This document shows, piece by piece, positions 7,241-14,219 of a stretch of 19,442 nucleotides of DNA. The stretch comes from Lentisphaerota bacterium. Lineage in GTDB: Bacteria > Verrucomicrobiota > Kiritimatiellia > RFP12 > UBA3636. The stretch lies in assembly GCA_022837245.1 (NCBI GenBank), contig JALHHX010000063.1, positions 1-19,442 of the forward strand. Direction: 5' to 3'. The notes below the pieces were generated by a model. It did not search any database and was not told the origin of the DNA. It was given only the letters and a program-made list of their open reading frames with translations. The position numbers and the translations under genes were made by a program. Position 1 is the first letter of the stretch, and each line of letters opens with the position of its first letter.

Positions 7241-7310
7241 GAAGAAATGAATATGAGTGCGCACCTAGGCCCATTAGCGAGTTGTTGGCCTGTTTGCCGT
7301 GTGTCCAGAA

Positions 7311-7353
7311 TTTGGAGTGCGGTGCCGCGCTACGCTTGTCACCGCACTCCAAA
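7311..7353. repeat. Dispersed-type palindrome TTTGGAGTGCGGTG / CACCGCACTCCAAA
   Basis: Two perfect 14-bp arms (7311-7324 and 7340-7353) flank a 15-nt centre that contains CGCTACGC. Frames through it read as LECGDKRSAAPHSKF on one strand. From memory, that peptide recurs as a spurious translation in PVC genomes, so a dispersed element is likely. Only this copy is present in the window. It lies in intergenic DNA downstream of the tRNA-Thr gene. Confidence 0.7.
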
Positions 7354-7496
7354 AAATGGGGAATGCCCTGGAACAAGCAGGAAAGCAGCACTGGTTACAG
7401 ACGCACGATAACAAACCCAGTGGCGGCTTCGGGGGCTTTTACGAGACTTGCATCAGCATCAGACTTTGCAGGTCGCGGAAGATTGGGATTGTCACT

Positions 7497-7526
7497 TTGT
7501 CAGGATTGTCAGGCAATTTTGTCAGG
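7497..7526. repeat. Three TTGTCAGG direct repeats
   Basis: TTGTCAGG occurs at 7497-7504, 7506-7513 and 7519-7526, with a partial TTGTCA at 7489-7494. The start-to-start distances are 9 and 13 bp, so this is not a regular tandem array. It lies 14 nt downstream of the tRNA-Thr 3' end. It could be a protein-binding cluster or chance repetition. Confidence 0.45.
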
Positions 7527-7539
7527 CCATACTGATAAA

Positions 7540-7614
7540 TGGAGCCGGCGAAGGGGATCGAACCCCCAACCTGCTGATTACAAATCAGCTGCTCTACCAT
7601 TGAGCTACACCGGC
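7540..7614 (-). tRNA. tRNA-Thr (anticodon TGT)
   Basis: On the minus strand the sequence folds as a complete cloverleaf. A 7-bp acceptor stem is GCCGGTG with CGCCGGC, including one T-G pair. The D arm is GCTC and GAGC. The anticodon stem GCTGA/TCAGC holds the loop TTTGTAA, giving anticodon TGT, which reads ACA and related threonine codons. The T arm contains TTCGATC. The 3' CCA is encoded. This is a 75-nt standard elongator tRNA with a short variable loop. A possible promoter -10 lies at 7650-7655. Confidence 0.97.
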
Positions 7615-7649
7615 GTGGAAAACACCCTGAAATGGTCGAAAACCCAGCC

Positions 7650-7655
7650 ACTATA
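7650..7655 (-). promoter_or_regulatory. Possible -10 element of tRNA-Thr
   Basis: On the minus strand TATAGT lies 35 nt upstream of the mature tRNA 5' end, a sensible leader length. No good -35 hexamer is present at 16-18 nt, so this is weak. Two AAACACCCTG repeats 40 bp apart (7620-7629 and 7660-7669) flank it. Confidence 0.3.
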
Positions 7656-7725
7656 ACATAAACACCCTGCCGTAATGGGATGTTTTGCCCGGGAAAGCAG
7701 GAGGTTTTTTTAAGCCGCTTTACTG

Positions 7726-7731
7726 TATAAT
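7726..7731 (+). promoter_or_regulatory. Consensus -10 element of the glycan cluster
   Basis: A perfect TATAAT lies 84 nt before the start at 7816, giving a leader of about 77 nt. The -35 position, with a 17-nt spacer, holds GGTTTT, a poor match. A strong -10 with a weak -35 is compatible with an activator-dependent promoter, but the activator is unknown. Confidence 0.45.
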
Positions 7732-7815
7732 GCGTGGAAACACAAGGGTGGTGTCTTCGCTAAAGTTGCGTCAGATCCGCCTGAATAACAAACAATGCAG
7801 AATAGAAGGAGTTTC

Positions 7816-9999
7816 ATGAGACCGGGAATATTTGGATGTATACTGGGAATAGGCGTTTTGGCGATGGCACTAGATGCCCGGGCCCTGACCCTTATTAAGG
7901 ACGGGGCGCCGCAGGCATCAATATGGATTTCAGCCGAGGGTGACCGCGAGGCCGCCATGGAGCTGTCGAATGTCTTTAAGCAGATGAGCGGTGCCGAGCT
8001 GCCGGTCAAGGACACTTCAAAAGGCGGTAAACCGGAGGGTGCGGCACCAGCGATCCTAGTTGGCGCGCTTGCGCGCCAGTCAGGGCTTGACGCGCCGCCC
8101 AAGACGCGTTCGGGAGACGGCTACAGGATCCAGACGAAGGGCAACAGACTGTTGCTTGCGGGCGAGAGCGATGCCTCGACTTATTTCGCCGTTTCGCATC
8201 TGCTGGAGAGTTTCGGCTGCCGCTGGTTCATAGACAACGAAATCGGCACCGTGATCCCCACGATGAAGACGGTCGAAGTCGACAACCTCAACATAGCCGA
8301 GCAGCCGGACTTCATCAGCCGTACCATCTGGGGTTCCTCTTGGGACTCTTCGGGGTGGGGGCGCCACAACCGTCTTGGCGGCATGAAGCTGGAGACCGGT
8401 CACAACTGGCCCAAGTGGTTCTGCACGACCGACCCGCAAGTGCGCGCCGACTACCTTGCCAGCGTTGTCGAACGCGTTAAGGGCAAAGGGGCTGTTTCAG
8501 CTTCCATTTCGCCGCCTGACGGCATCGCCTACTGCAAGTGCGAACGCTGCGCCAAACTCGACGATCCCGAGTACCTCGAACCCAGCTCCGGCAAACCAGT
8601 CATTTCGGATCGCTACCAAGAGTTCTACAACTTCCTCGGACGTGAGGTTAAGAAAGTCAACCCCGAGGCGATACTCTGCCACTACGCCTATGCCGATTAC
8701 ACGCTCCCGCCCAAGACGGTAAAGGGCGGCCTAGACAACCTATGCGTAGCTATCGCGCCGATCCGCTTCTGTCGCGTACACAGCATGGACAACCCGCTCT
8801 GTGGGTCTCGCCAGCGCGCTCGTGAGATGGTCGAAGGGTGGGGCAAGGTCGAGAAAATGATGTCGTGGCGCGAATACGGCTATAACCTCGCCGAGACGAC
8901 CGTCCCGTTCTCGAAGATATCTGTCTGGAAAGACGACATCCCCTGGCTCAAGAAGCAGGGCTGCATTGGACTAAACATCGAGTGCCTCTACATGCCGCAC
9001 CTCTACGGGCCGCACATCTACCTGGTTTCCCGCATGGCCTGGGACGCGGACATAGACGTCCAGGCCGTCATGGACGATTTCTATACCAAGTTCTGCGGCC
9101 CTGCGGCCCCGTACGTCAAAGCGTATTGGGAGCGCATCGACGAGGCATACCGCACAACGCCCGTCCACGCCGGGAGCTTCCACGGCGTCCATGCATTCTG
9201 GACTCCGGAATTGCTCAAGGCGTGCCAGGACGATCTCACCGCCGCCGCCAAAGCCGCAGGCGGCGATTCGATGATCCGCAGGCGCATGGCAATGTTCCAA
9301 CTCGGCCTCGACAACGCCAAGCACTACGCCGCATGGCGCGACGCCGTCAACCGCTGCGACTTTGCCGCAGCGCAAAAGAGCTACGACGCTCTCATGGCCA
9401 GCATGAACGCGGCCTTCGACCAGAAGCTCCACCCGACAGTCAAGTACAAGCACGGCTACGTGCCGCGCTTCCTCGGCAACGGCCAGGCAGCCGGCCTTGA
9501 GCGCGTGAGCGGCGGCCGCAAGGTTGTCGTGCAGCTCCCCGACGAGTGGATGTTCCGCTACGACGCCGAAGCGGCAGGCGAAGCGGCAGGCTGGTTCAAG
9601 GCGCCAGTCGCCAAGGGTGCCGAAGGATGGCAGAAGGTCAAAACGTATACTGCCACCTTAAACGAACAACAGGTTCCCGAGCAGCTGACCTGGATGTGGT
9701 ATCAGACCTCGTTCCGCACACCCAAGAACATGACCGACGGCCCGACCACGCTGTGGTTCATGGAGCCGGACGGCAACGAGATCAAAGTGTGGCTCAATGG
9801 CGAAGTGATAATGGAAGAAGGCAAAATCCGCTCACGTCAGCCGCTCGACATCGAGCTCGGCAACCGTCTAAAGCCCGACACCGAGTATGTGGTAACGCTC
9901 AAGCTCAACCACAACTGGATATCAGAACTCATGCTTGGCGGCATCCTACGCCCCGTCATGGTCTATTCCGGAACGCCTCCGGCACCACCGGCAAAATAA
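7816..9999 (+). CDS. Exported DUF4838-type protein, probable glycoside-hydrolase-like enzyme
   Basis: A large exported protein of 727 residues from this start. The N-terminal h-region (IFGCILGIGVLAMAL) and DARA cleavage-type sequence form a signal peptide. An alpha-glucuronidase/hexosaminidase-like N-terminal domain follows (ILVGALARQSG, then FAVSHLLESFGCRWF). The central barrel-like region holds the CxCxxC motif YCKCERC and IECLYMPHLYGPHIYL, features I associate with DUF4838. The last 150 residues (about 585-727) look like a beta-sandwich carbohydrate-binding domain. The substrate is unknown. I chose the ATG at 7816 because AAGGAG lies 4 nt before it and the codons just upstream, AGA AGG AGT, look like ribosome-binding sequence. 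An ATG at 7795 would add NRRSFM, a Tat-like motif. It is the first gene of the glycan cluster, and the next gene starts 6 nt later. Confidence 0.85.
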   Translation: MRPGIFGCILGIGVLAMALDARALTLIKDGAPQASIWISAEGDREAAMELSNVFKQMSGAELPVKDTSKGGKPEGAAPAILVGALARQSGLDAPPKTRSGDGYRIQTKGNRLLLAGESDASTYFAVSHLLESFGCRWFIDNEIGTVIPTMKTVEVDNLNIAEQPDFISRTIWGSSWDSSGWGRHNRLGGMKLETGHNWPKWFCTTDPQVRADYLASVVERVKGKGAVSASISPPDGIAYCKCERCAKLDDPEYLEPSSGKPVISDRYQEFYNFLGREVKKVNPEAILCHYAYADYTLPPKTVKGGLDNLCVAIAPIRFCRVHSMDNPLCGSRQRAREMVEGWGKVEKMMSWREYGYNLAETTVPFSKISVWKDDIPWLKKQGCIGLNIECLYMPHLYGPHIYLVSRMAWDADIDVQAVMDDFYTKFCGPAAPYVKAYWERIDEAYRTTPVHAGSFHGVHAFWTPELLKACQDDLTAAAKAAGGDSMIRRRMAMFQLGLDNAKHYAAWRDAVNRCDFAAAQKSYDALMASMNAAFDQKLHPTVKYKHGYVPRFLGNGQAAGLERVSGGRKVVVQLPDEWMFRYDAEAAGEAAGWFKAPVAKGAEGWQKVKTYTATLNEQQVPEQLTWMWYQTSFRTPKNMTDGPTTLWFMEPDGNEIKVWLNGEVIMEEGKIRSRQPLDIELGNRLKPDTEYVVTLKLNHNWISELMLGGILRPVMVYSGTPPAPPAK
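9568..9591 (+). repeat. Two perfect 12-bp tandem units in the DUF4838-type gene
   Basis: GAAGCGGCAGGC is repeated twice in frame, encoding EAAGEAAG just before the C-terminal beta-rich domain. It probably arose by slippage and lengthens a linker by four residues. Confidence 0.75.
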
Positions 10000-10005
10000 A
10001 ACGCC

Positions 10006-11385
10006 ATGGCGAAAATAACGTTTCTGGGGGCGGGCAGTTCCATGTTCGCCCGCCGTTTGATCGGGGACTGCATGTTCGCGCCGGCGCTGCAGTCCAGCCA
10101 CTTCGCTCTCTACGACATCGATGCCGTACGGCTTCGCGAGTCAAAGACGATCATTGACGTCCTCAACGAGAGCATCAACGGCGGTCGCGCCAAAGTGACT
10201 GCCCACCTCGGAGTCAAGAACAGGCGTGCGGCGCTCAAGGGCGCCGACTACGTGATCAACGCCGTCCAAGTAGGCGGCTATGAAGCCACGCTCGTCGATT
10301 TCGAGATCCCCCGGAAATACGGTCTCCAGCAGACCATTGGCGACACGCTTGGCATCGGTGGTATTTTCCGCGCGCTGCGCACGATCCCAGTCATGCTCGA
10401 TTTCGCGCACGACATGGAGAGCGTCTGCCCCGATGCCTGGCTGCTCAATTACACGAACCCGATGGCGATGGTCACTGGTGCCGTCCTTCACGGCACGGAC
10501 ATCAAATGCGTAGGACTCTGCCACTCCATACAAGGCTGCGTGCGCGGCCTAATGTTGCGACTCGGGATGTTGCAGGACGTCCACGAAGAGGTGCCGCTCA
10601 CGCATATCGCCACCGCCGATCCCGACCACCACCTCGAATGGACCATCGCAGGCATCAACCACCAGGCTTGGCTGCTGACGGTAACAGACAACGGCAAAGA
10701 CCTTTATCCGGAGCTCAAGCGCCGCGCCTTCAAGCTCAACCGCGACGCGCTCCGCCCCGGCGCAAAGAAGCACGACAACATGGTGCGTTTCGAAATAATG
10801 CGCCACTTCGGGTACTATGTCACCGAGTCGTCGGTCCACACCGCCGAGTACTCGCCATATTGGATCAAAAGCCAGTTCCCGGAACTCGTCTCAGACTTCA
10901 ACATCTCGATCGACGAATATCTCCGGCGTTGCGAAAGCGGCCTCGCAAACTGGCACAAACAGTACGAACAGGCGCGTTTTGGCGAAAACCTTCCGAAGTA
11001 CCGTAGCCACGAATACGGCTCGTACATCATGGAGTCTATGGAGACGGACGTGGCCCTGCGAATACACGGCAACGTCCTAAACCACGGCTTGATCACAAAC
11101 CTGCCGCACAATGCCATAGTCGAGGTGCCATGCCTCGTTGACCGCAATGGGGTGCAGCCCGTCGTAGTCGGAGACCTGCCTGAGCAGTGCGCAGCGCTCA
11201 ACCGCACGAACATCAACGTGCAATTGCTCGCCATACGGGCAGCGCTTACGCTCAATCGCGAGACAATCTACCAAGCCGCATATCTTGATCCGCACACGGC
11301 TGCGGAACTTCCGCTCGATAAAATCCGCGCGCTCTGCGACGACCTAATTGAGGCCCACGGGCACATGTTGCCGGAGTACTCCTGA
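10006..11385 (+). CDS. Glycoside hydrolase family 4 enzyme, alpha-galactosidase-like
   Basis: GH4 enzymes cleave glycosides by an NAD-dependent oxidation-elimination mechanism with a divalent metal, in the cytoplasm. The 459-residue protein has the Rossmann glycine motif LGAGSSMF at 7-14, NAVQVGGYE at 85-93, and NYTNPMAM. The metal site is suggested by GLCHSIQG with Cys172 and His173 and by GINHQAW with His219. The CHS form of the motif resembles MelA-type alpha-galactosidases rather than 6-phospho-glycosidases, but alpha-glucosidase or alpha-glucuronidase activity is possible. There is no signal peptide. It starts 6 nt after the DUF4838-type gene, without a clear Shine-Dalgarno, so it is probably translated by coupling. 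Its neighbours are exported, so it likely acts on imported products. Confidence 0.93.
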   Translation: MAKITFLGAGSSMFARRLIGDCMFAPALQSSHFALYDIDAVRLRESKTIIDVLNESINGGRAKVTAHLGVKNRRAALKGADYVINAVQVGGYEATLVDFEIPRKYGLQQTIGDTLGIGGIFRALRTIPVMLDFAHDMESVCPDAWLLNYTNPMAMVTGAVLHGTDIKCVGLCHSIQGCVRGLMLRLGMLQDVHEEVPLTHIATADPDHHLEWTIAGINHQAWLLTVTDNGKDLYPELKRRAFKLNRDALRPGAKKHDNMVRFEIMRHFGYYVTESSVHTAEYSPYWIKSQFPELVSDFNISIDEYLRRCESGLANWHKQYEQARFGENLPKYRSHEYGSYIMESMETDVALRIHGNVLNHGLITNLPHNAIVEVPCLVDRNGVQPVVVGDLPEQCAALNRTNINVQLLAIRAALTLNRETIYQAAYLDPHTAAELPLDKIRALCDDLIEAHGHMLPEYS

Positions 11386-11427
11386 CAAACGCCGCGGCAG
11401 CGCAAAAGAGGATAAGAAATCCCTATT

Positions 11428-13260
11428 ATGAACATGACCTTATCTAGAATGCGCGCGTTTGATAAACACGCGCGCATAGCCATCGCATTGAAAGGGCTAC
11501 TTGTCACGACTGCTTCAACGTTCGCGCAAGGCGGGACCGCCGGTCCCGCTCCACTGGAAGAACTTGACCGCCCTCGCGAAATCCCCGAAGGATTCCGAGA
11601 AGTCCGCACCGAGTCGTCACCAGCGCCGTTCGAAGCGACTGACACCGAGAAGCGCCGTGGCTTCGCAGTGTTTTCGCGCACTGAACCAGGTAATGTTTAT
11701 CCGTGGAGCACTCCGCGTCGGGGGGAAGTCGTCGAGGTTGTTTCGCGCCGCGTCGCACGTGGCGAAATTGCTGATTTCAACTTCGCTATTTACGCCGTTG
11801 ACGCCCTTGGGGAGACGCGTGTCGAGGCCTCTGCTTTTTCTGGATCCGCCGCCCGCTGGCCTCAGGAACTGCGCCATGTGCATTGCTGGCCGCAGCGCAC
11901 GGGCTGGCGCTCATCGACTTACCGCGTCATTCCAGAACTGCTCGTCAAGCGCACCGGCTCGAATCTGGCAGCTGGTGCTGCGCAGCAGTATTACATGACC
12001 GTTGACGTTCCGGCCAACGCCCCAGCAGGGAAGTATTTTTCAACTATCCGGGTCAAAACGGCGGCAGGGGCTACGCAGCCGCTGCGCTTAGAACTCGAAG
12101 TCCTGCCTTTCCAGCTTCCCGTGCCGGACATGGTCTTCGGAATCTATCCGGATATCGACAACGGGGCGCGTACGCAGCAGGGACGCGAACTCTGGTGGCG
12201 CCTGATCGCGCGCCAGGGCTTCACGATGGGGATGATCTATCCACTGGAGCACGACACCTGGACATGGCAAAACGGCAAAATGTCCTCCTCTCTCGAAAAC
12301 ACGATCGGTATCATGGAGGCCTATAAAAAAGCCGGACTTGGCGGGCCGTTTATCATGAGCCTCCAGCGCTTCACCACATTCATGGAGAAACTCGGAGTGG
12401 AACAGCCAAGCGGACAGGGGGGCAATTTCTCAGAATCATCTGAGGACGCTATGCGCCAGGTGATACGCCTACTCTGGGAGGCCGGTGCGAAGCATCAGTG
12501 GCCGAAGTTCATACCGCACGGCGTTGACGAGCCGGACAAGGGTGTCGGAGGAACCCAAGCCGTGTGGCTCGGCAAGATCATCCGGGAAGAGGGACTTGAC
12601 TACTACTGCACACTGACTCGAAACCCGGGCGCGCTCGAGGCATACGTCAATGTGCGGTGCATGAGCCTCATAGACTATACTTTTTTCAAAACCAAGGAAC
12701 AGGCGGAGGCGAACCGCGCTTCGGCCACGCGCAAGGGGTCGAAGTTCTGGTGTTACGGGACGGGGTGTTACGTCAACGGCAGCGTCAAGCAGGAGGGCAA
12801 CCTTATATCCAACCGCTACATGGGCGGAGTCCTGCTTTGGCGTGCCGGAGTCAGCGGGACTGTCGCCTGGACACTAATGCGCCCGCATGACGACCCGTAT
12901 TGGGATTTCGACGGCTCCGGCTCTGAACCTAAGGACCAATGCACGGTGTATCCGCCTGTTGCGCCAGACACGGGATTCACGCCGACACTCCAATGGGAAG
13001 GACTTCGTAAGGGAATTGACGACTACAAATATCTCAACGGTCTCGCGTTTCTGATAAAGCAGGCGAAGGAATCCGGCATAGCCGTTAAGGTTGAAGCTGC
13101 GGAGCGCATTGAACGCGATCTGAACTTGCAGCTTGAAGCGCTACCTTGGCGGCACGTTGAAAGCGAGAGCCAATATCCCGACAACGGGGAGTTGACCAAT
13201 GCCCGCCTGGACGCCCTCAGGGAACAGGTCGTAGACTGGATAATCGAGCTCGGGGCCTAG
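11428..13260 (+). CDS. Exported GH123/DUF4091-like protein
   Basis: A 610-residue protein with a probable signal peptide ending near ASTFAQG (about residue 33), so it acts outside the cytoplasm. An N-terminal beta-rich domain (about 75-228, ending in LRLELEVLPFQLPVP) precedes a barrel-like domain. Asp367-Glu368 in HGVDEP is a candidate catalytic pair, as in GH123 beta-N-acetylgalactosaminidases, and a C-terminal EGLRKGIDDYKYL segment is typical of DUF4091/GH123. The GH123 reaction is not proved here. The ATG at 11428 lacks a good Shine-Dalgarno, and alternative ATGs at 11434 and 11449 exist. Two strong hairpins lie in the first 125 nt of the gene. It ends in a CTAG shared with folK on the other strand. 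Confidence 0.82.
   Translation: MNMTLSRMRAFDKHARIAIALKGLLVTTASTFAQGGTAGPAPLEELDRPREIPEGFREVRTESSPAPFEATDTEKRRGFAVFSRTEPGNVYPWSTPRRGEVVEVVSRRVARGEIADFNFAIYAVDALGETRVEASAFSGSAARWPQELRHVHCWPQRTGWRSSTYRVIPELLVKRTGSNLAAGAAQQYYMTVDVPANAPAGKYFSTIRVKTAAGATQPLRLELEVLPFQLPVPDMVFGIYPDIDNGARTQQGRELWWRLIARQGFTMGMIYPLEHDTWTWQNGKMSSSLENTIGIMEAYKKAGLGGPFIMSLQRFTTFMEKLGVEQPSGQGGNFSESSEDAMRQVIRLLWEAGAKHQWPKFIPHGVDEPDKGVGGTQAVWLGKIIREEGLDYYCTLTRNPGALEAYVNVRCMSLIDYTFFKTKEQAEANRASATRKGSKFWCYGTGCYVNGSVKQEGNLISNRYMGGVLLWRAGVSGTVAWTLMRPHDDPYWDFDGSGSEPKDQCTVYPPVAPDTGFTPTLQWEGLRKGIDDYKYLNGLAFLIKQAKESGIAVKVEAAERIERDLNLQLEALPWRHVESESQYPDNGELTNARLDALREQVVDWIIELGA
11451..11475 (+). other. Strong GC hairpin at the start of the GH123-like gene
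   Basis: GCGCGCGT and ACGCGCGC form perfect 8-bp arms around the 9-nt loop TTGATAAAC. It covers codons 8-16 of the GH123-like gene. In mRNA it would sit within the ribosome initiation region, so it could limit translation. Confidence 0.5.
11531..11549 (+). other. Perfect 8-bp hairpin after the signal peptide
   Basis: GCGGGACC, loop GCC, GGTCCCGC forms a perfect stem in the GH123-like gene. It encodes the Gly/Ala/Pro-rich linker GGTAGPA just after the predicted signal-peptide cleavage point. It could be a REP-like insertion tolerated in a linker, or simply a codon-driven palindrome. Confidence 0.5.
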
Positions 13261-13790
13261 GCGAATTCGCCTACACGGCGGACAGTCGGCTCCGTAGGGA
13301 GTGTGGCGAGAATTTGTCTGATCGTCTTGGACTGGCCGGGCAGAGTCATTTCAGGGCGCAGTTCGGCAAGCGGCTCGCAGACGAAGCGGCGCAATGAAAT
13401 TTGCGGATGCGGGATGTGCAGGTGCGGGCGGTTTATCACCATGTCTCCGAAATAAAGCAGGTCGAGATCAATCGTGCGTGGCGTATGAGACACCGTGCCA
13501 CGGACGCGTAGCATCGCATCTTCAATCGCGTGCACGACTGCCGACCATTCCTCGACCCCGAGGCTTGTTTCGAAAACGGCAACGGCGTTAAGGAAAGGCA
13601 TGTCGGCGAACTCCTCGAGAACATCGACCGGCTCCGTCTCGTACACGCCGGATTTGCATAGCAGTGCCACGCTGTCGAGTTCCCGCAGCCTCGCCAGAGC
13701 CTCTCGCAGATGCGACATCCTTTCGCCCACGTTTGATCCAAACCCAATCGCTGCTTCCGTTTTTATCTCATTGTCGGGCTTTGATTCCAT
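13257..13790 (-). CDS. folK: 2-amino-4-hydroxy-6-hydroxymethyldihydropteridine pyrophosphokinase
   Basis: HPPK transfers pyrophosphate from ATP to 6-hydroxymethyl-dihydropterin, the step before dihydropteroate synthase in folate synthesis. The 177-residue protein has the characteristic GFGSNVGERMSHL near the N-terminus, ETEPVD, the signature RTIDLDLLYFGD at about 104-115, and HPQISLRRFVCEPLAEL. Length is typical. GGAG lies 10 nt before the ATG, and a promoter sits about 75 nt upstream. It faces the GH123-like gene, and the two stop codons overlap within one CTAG. It has no folP or folB neighbour. Confidence 0.95.
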   Translation of the reverse strand: MESKPDNEIKTEAAIGFGSNVGERMSHLREALARLRELDSVALLCKSGVYETEPVDVLEEFADMPFLNAVAVFETSLGVEEWSAVVHAIEDAMLRVRGTVSHTPRTIDLDLLYFGDMVINRPHLHIPHPQISLRRFVCEPLAELRPEMTLPGQSKTIRQILATLPTEPTVRRVGEFA

Positions 13791-13865
13791 AAATTCTTAT
13801 CTCCAAAGTGGCGCGCAATCGACTCAAAGACAGCGCATGGCTCTCAAGCTTTCTTAGCGTCGCGA

Positions 13866-13895
13866 ATTATACTTTACGAGCGAGGTCGTGTTCAA
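13866..13895 (-). promoter_or_regulatory. Sigma-70-type promoter of folK
   Basis: On the minus strand, TTGAAC (13890-13895), an 18-nt spacer and a perfect TATAAT (13866-13871). The predicted start, near 13859, gives a leader of about 70 nt before folK. Confidence 0.55.
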
Positions 13896-13944
13896 CACAA
13901 AATCAGTCCACCCCCCGACTCACTGTGCGCATTCCAATAAGTGC

Positions 13945-13961
13945 CGACGCCCTCGGCGTCG
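13945..13961. repeat. Perfect 7-bp hairpin CGACGCC/GGCGTCG
   Basis: CGACGCC, loop CTC, GGCGTCG. No T-run follows on either strand, so it is not an intrinsic terminator. It lies in the folK-kinase intergenic region, upstream of both promoters' start points. A REP-like element is possible. Confidence 0.45.
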
Positions 13962-14149
13962 TAGAGAAACGGACATCCCATGCCAGCGGGGAGAATCGCC
14001 TGCATTTCGTTTCTCGCGGCGTGGAGGCCGCCGGCGGAAAGCGCCATTATGCGGAAGAAAAGTGTGCCTTGGGGTATTACAAATCCATCCATATAAATAA
14101 AGAATATCGTTTAACACAACTACTTTTCGGCCCCTATCCCAGCTTCACG

Positions 14150-14178
14150 TTGACAAAATGGCGCAGAAGTGCTAAGGT
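14150..14178 (+). promoter_or_regulatory. Near-consensus sigma-70 promoter of the kinase/regulator pair
   Basis: A perfect TTGACA (14150-14155), a 17-nt spacer and TAAGGT (14173-14178). Transcription should start near 14185, giving a leader of about 35 nt with AAGGAG before the ATG at 14220. This rules out the longer kinase frame from 14169, which would begin inside the promoter. Confidence 0.65.
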
Positions 14179-14219
14179 GTGTCGCAGTTTTGGCGCAATC
14201 AGGGGAAAGGAGACGGGGC

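Larger units (their letters stand above)
7165..7539. other. Gene-poor stretch between esterase and tRNA-Thr
   Basis: I see no convincing gene in these 375 nt. It holds the esterase promoter (7212-7240), the palindromic repeat at 7311-7353, and three TTGTCAGG direct repeats at 7497-7526. Short reading frames cross it on both strands, but they pass through the palindrome and the tRNA and have no coding signal of their own. Confidence 0.6.
13791..14219. other. Intergenic region between folK and the histidine kinase gene
   Basis: These 429 nt separate two divergent genes. They hold the folK promoter (13866-13895), a hairpin (13945-13961), an orphan minus-strand frame at 13892-14092 and the kinase promoter (14150-14178). 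The 66-codon minus frame (IPQGTLFFRIMALSAGG, then PFLYDAEGVGTYWNAH) has no Shine-Dalgarno and overlaps the folK promoter. It may be a gene relic or a dispersed repeat, and I do not call it a gene. Confidence 0.55.

Noticed and set aside
7161..7391. A 76-codon minus-strand frame upstream of and overlapping the esterase by ATGA
   Set aside because: It runs through the 14-bp-arm palindrome and the esterase promoter and Shine-Dalgarno, and its N-terminal half is only the translated palindrome.
7222..7656. Plus- and minus-strand frames spanning the tRNA-Thr gene
   Set aside because: The peptides (SRRRGSNPQPADYKSAALPL and SSMVEQLICNQQVGGSIPFA) are the well-known false translations of tRNA genes.
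14158..14175. A -24/-12-like TGGCGC..TGC sequence before the kinase gene
   Set aside because: Only 9 nt separate the GG and GC dinucleotides (10 are needed) and the hexamers match poorly, while a near-perfect sigma-70 promoter covers the same bases.
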